Source: Bacteroides ndongoniae (GTDB lineage Bacteria > Bacteroidota > Bacteroidia > Bacteroidales > Bacteroidaceae). Taken from it: 64,000 bases of DNA. The DNA lies in the NCBI RefSeq assembly GCF_900108345.1, contig NZ_FNVV01000014.1:1054001-1118000 (forward strand), read 5' to 3'. Positions 62,195 through 64,000 of this stretch are shown in pieces. A program made the translations under genes and the position numbers. A model generated the notes under the pieces. The model saw nothing but the letters and a program-made list of their open reading frames with translations. It was not told the DNA's origin and searched no databases. The stretch's first letter is position 1, and each line of letters begins with the position of its first letter.

Positions 62195-64000
62195 ATGATA
62201 AAGAAAGTACATATTCTATTACTCTATTTTTGTATAGCAATCGTTTGCTACGGACAAGAAGGCAAAATATTTACCGCAGACAAAGAATTGTCGAGCAGCA
62301 TGATAAATAGTGTCTATCAAGACAAAGAAGGAGTTGTATGGATAGCAACTGAAGACGGACTGAACCGCTACGACGCAGCAAAATTCACAGTCTACAAAAA
62401 TGATCCTCAAAACGAAAACACACTAAAGAATAACTATACCCGCATTATGTTCGAAGACAGCAAAGACAATTTTTATGTGGGTACCTTGACAGGACTTCAG
62501 CTGTATGACCGTGCACGCGAATCGTTTACAACAATTCCCATGAAATTCACGACAGGCGACTACTATGGAAATGCCAATATTTCTTCTATCATAGAGCGTA
62601 AAAATGGTGATATTGTCATAGGAACTTCAGGACACGGCATATTTATTATTAATCCAGCTCAGGAAAAAAAAGAAGCCTTACAGCAATTGGATTTAGTACC
62701 TAGCTACTTAGTAGACTATGTATACGAGGACCATGACGAGGCATTATGGATAGTCACACATGATAAAGGAATATTCCACATAAACAAAAATAAAAAAATA
62801 TCCAACTATAATAGTTCTGATGGAATTATTTGGCCATCAAGCATTTGTGAAGACAATAAAGGGGACTTATATATAGGCTGCCTGAAAAATGGCCTGTTCA
62901 GATACGACCGCAAGCAAAAAAGGCTCATACATATTTCATATAACAAAACTCCACTTCCTATCAAAACCCTTTATCCGATAGAGAATAAAATCTATATCGG
63001 TACAGACGGAAATGGACTTAGAATCTACAACACCGAAAAACAAACCATTGAAGAAGGCAATATCAATACAGTCAGCTTCGATTTCAAAAAATCTAAAGTA
63101 CATTCTATTCTAAAAGATAAACAGGGAAATATCTGGCTGGGATTATTCCAAAAAGGAGTTATGATAGTGCCCACTATTATCAACAATTTCAACTATATTG
63201 GTTACAAATCATCGACCCAAAATATCATCGGGTCCAGCTGTGTCATGTCGGTATGCCAGTCGCATGACGGAACGCTATGGGTAGGAACCGATAACGACGG
63301 TATTTATGGCATTAGCTCTAATGCTTCGAGCTGCCGGCACTTCACCCCCTCAAACGATTCTCATTCCGTTTCTCCAACCTTAATGAGCATTTATGAAGAT
63401 TCCCAGCATGACTTATGGCTAGGATCTTATCGCGATGGACTGGCAAAAATGAATCCACACAACGGACATTGCGACTACGTAAAATTGAAACTGCCCAATG
63501 GCGAGAAAGTACAAAGTGTATACAGCATCGTTGAAGACAATCACCAACAGTTATGGATAGGAACGATGGGTACCGGCCTTTACCGTATCAGCCTCAAAAC
63601 AGGTGAAATATACACCTGCCCCAGTCCACAAAACGGATTGGAATATCGCTCAGACGGCAATATGCTGCACAACAGATGGATAAACTGTCTGCTCCATACC
63701 CGTAATGATAAACTATACATAGGTACTTATGACGGTTTGGGCTGTCTCGACATACCTACCATGAATTTTGCTACAACGTACAAAGTGAACCGACTTCTGA
63801 CAGGCGAAGTCATTTACGCACTTTACGAAGATGCAGAAGGACTAATTTGGATAGGAACGGCACAAGGATTGCGCTGTCTGACTCCCGAAACTGGAGAAAT
63901 CAAAGAATATGGTATGAAGGATGGACTACCAAGTAACTCCATTTCAGCGATAAAAGGAGACTCAGAAGATCATCTATGGATCAGTACAAACTTCGGAATA
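62195..64000 (+). CDS. Second hybrid two-component system regulator (N-terminal 602 codons, continues past window)
   Basis: The plus-strand frame from ATG 62195 stays open to the last base. A signal peptide (IKKVHILLLYFCIAIVCYG) is followed by a chain of periplasmic propeller repeats (VYQDKEGVVWIATEDGLNRYD, FEDSKDNFYVGTLTG, YEDHDEALWIVTHDKG and more). The sequence is like that of the first HTCS and ends inside the second half-propeller. Kinase, receiver and AraC domains should lie beyond the window. It has a full consensus promoter. It is divergent from the lyase gene at 58.8-61.5 kb, so it probably controls that gene and any genes beyond the right edge. Confidence 0.9.
   Translation, partial: MIKKVHILLLYFCIAIVCYGQEGKIFTADKELSSSMINSVYQDKEGVVWIATEDGLNRYDAAKFTVYKNDPQNENTLKNNYTRIMFEDSKDNFYVGTLTGLQLYDRARESFTTIPMKFTTGDYYGNANISSIIERKNGDIVIGTSGHGIFIINPAQEKKEALQQLDLVPSYLVDYVYEDHDEALWIVTHDKGIFHINKNKKISNYNSSDGIIWPSSICEDNKGDLYIGCLKNGLFRYDRKQKRLIHISYNKTPLPIKTLYPIENKIYIGTDGNGLRIYNTEKQTIEEGNINTVSFDFKKSKVHSILKDKQGNIWLGLFQKGVMIVPTIINNFNYIGYKSSTQNIIGSSCVMSVCQSHDGTLWVGTDNDGIYGISSNASSCRHFTPSNDSHSVSPTLMSIYEDSQHDLWLGSYRDGLAKMNPHNGHCDYVKLKLPNGEKVQSVYSIVEDNHQQLWIGTMGTGLYRISLKTGEIYTCPSPQNGLEYRSDGNMLHNRWINCLLHTRNDKLYIGTYDGLGCLDIPTMNFATTYKVNRLLTGEVIYALYEDAEGLIWIGTAQGLRCLTPETGEIKEYGMKDGLPSNSISAIKGDSEDHLWISTNFGI

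Overview
The window is chromosomal DNA of a gut-type Bacteroides (order Bacteroidales). The reasons are the Bacteroides promoter consensus TAnnTTTG, often with TTTG 19-23 bp upstream, hybrid two-component systems, a SusC/SusD pair, families confined to this phylum (DUF4836, DUF4886, DUF5063, DUF4959-like), and dense carbohydrate-active enzyme clusters. I cannot name the species.

Layout. (1) 1-13.5 kb is core genome: a LolA-like protein and FtsK on the minus strand, then a plus-strand run with 5-hydroxyisourate hydrolase, DUF5063, a DEDDy exonuclease, RlmI, a probable small RNA, a nucleoside permease, a BFN-domain protein, RsmE, a DUF4836 lipoprotein and a small ABC exporter. (2) 13.9-29.2 kb is a glucuronoxylan locus. 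A hybrid two-component regulator is divergent from GH35, an SGNH acetylesterase, a GPH sugar transporter, GH10 xylanase, cytoplasmic GH43, GH67 alpha-glucuronidase and UxuA. The chain runs from surface xylanase through transport to xylose release and glucuronate catabolism, and it has no SusC/SusD of its own. (3) 29.3-47.3 kb is a minus-strand SusC/SusD locus: orphan ECF sigma, DUF4959-like lipoprotein, SusC, SusD, SGNH esterase, double-GH43 fusion, unrecognised alpha/beta hydrolase, GH97, GH43 and GH88. A GH78 rhamnosidase at 48.0-51.5 kb shares an upstream element with the sigma gene and probably belongs to the same regulon. (4) 52.3-64 kb holds a HigBA toxin-antitoxin pair, a kinase-less transmembrane AraC sensor, a membrane acyltransferase, a GH28-like beta-helix protein, a heparinase II/III-type lyase and the first 602 codons of a second hybrid two-component regulator.

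The most unusual content is between the genes. Intergenic regions carry short tandem arrays whose unit is 22 bp (23 bp in one case) although the unit sequences fall into several unrelated families. One array is six phased copies of the palindrome TTCTCA-N6-TGAGAA. Two 82-bp elements upstream of the ECF sigma and GH78 genes align without gaps and carry palindromes whose arms have changed in a compensating way. There is also a promoter-hairpin-T-run unit that looks like a free-standing small RNA upstream of the nucleoside permease, and a 64-nt stem-loop inside the xylan operon.
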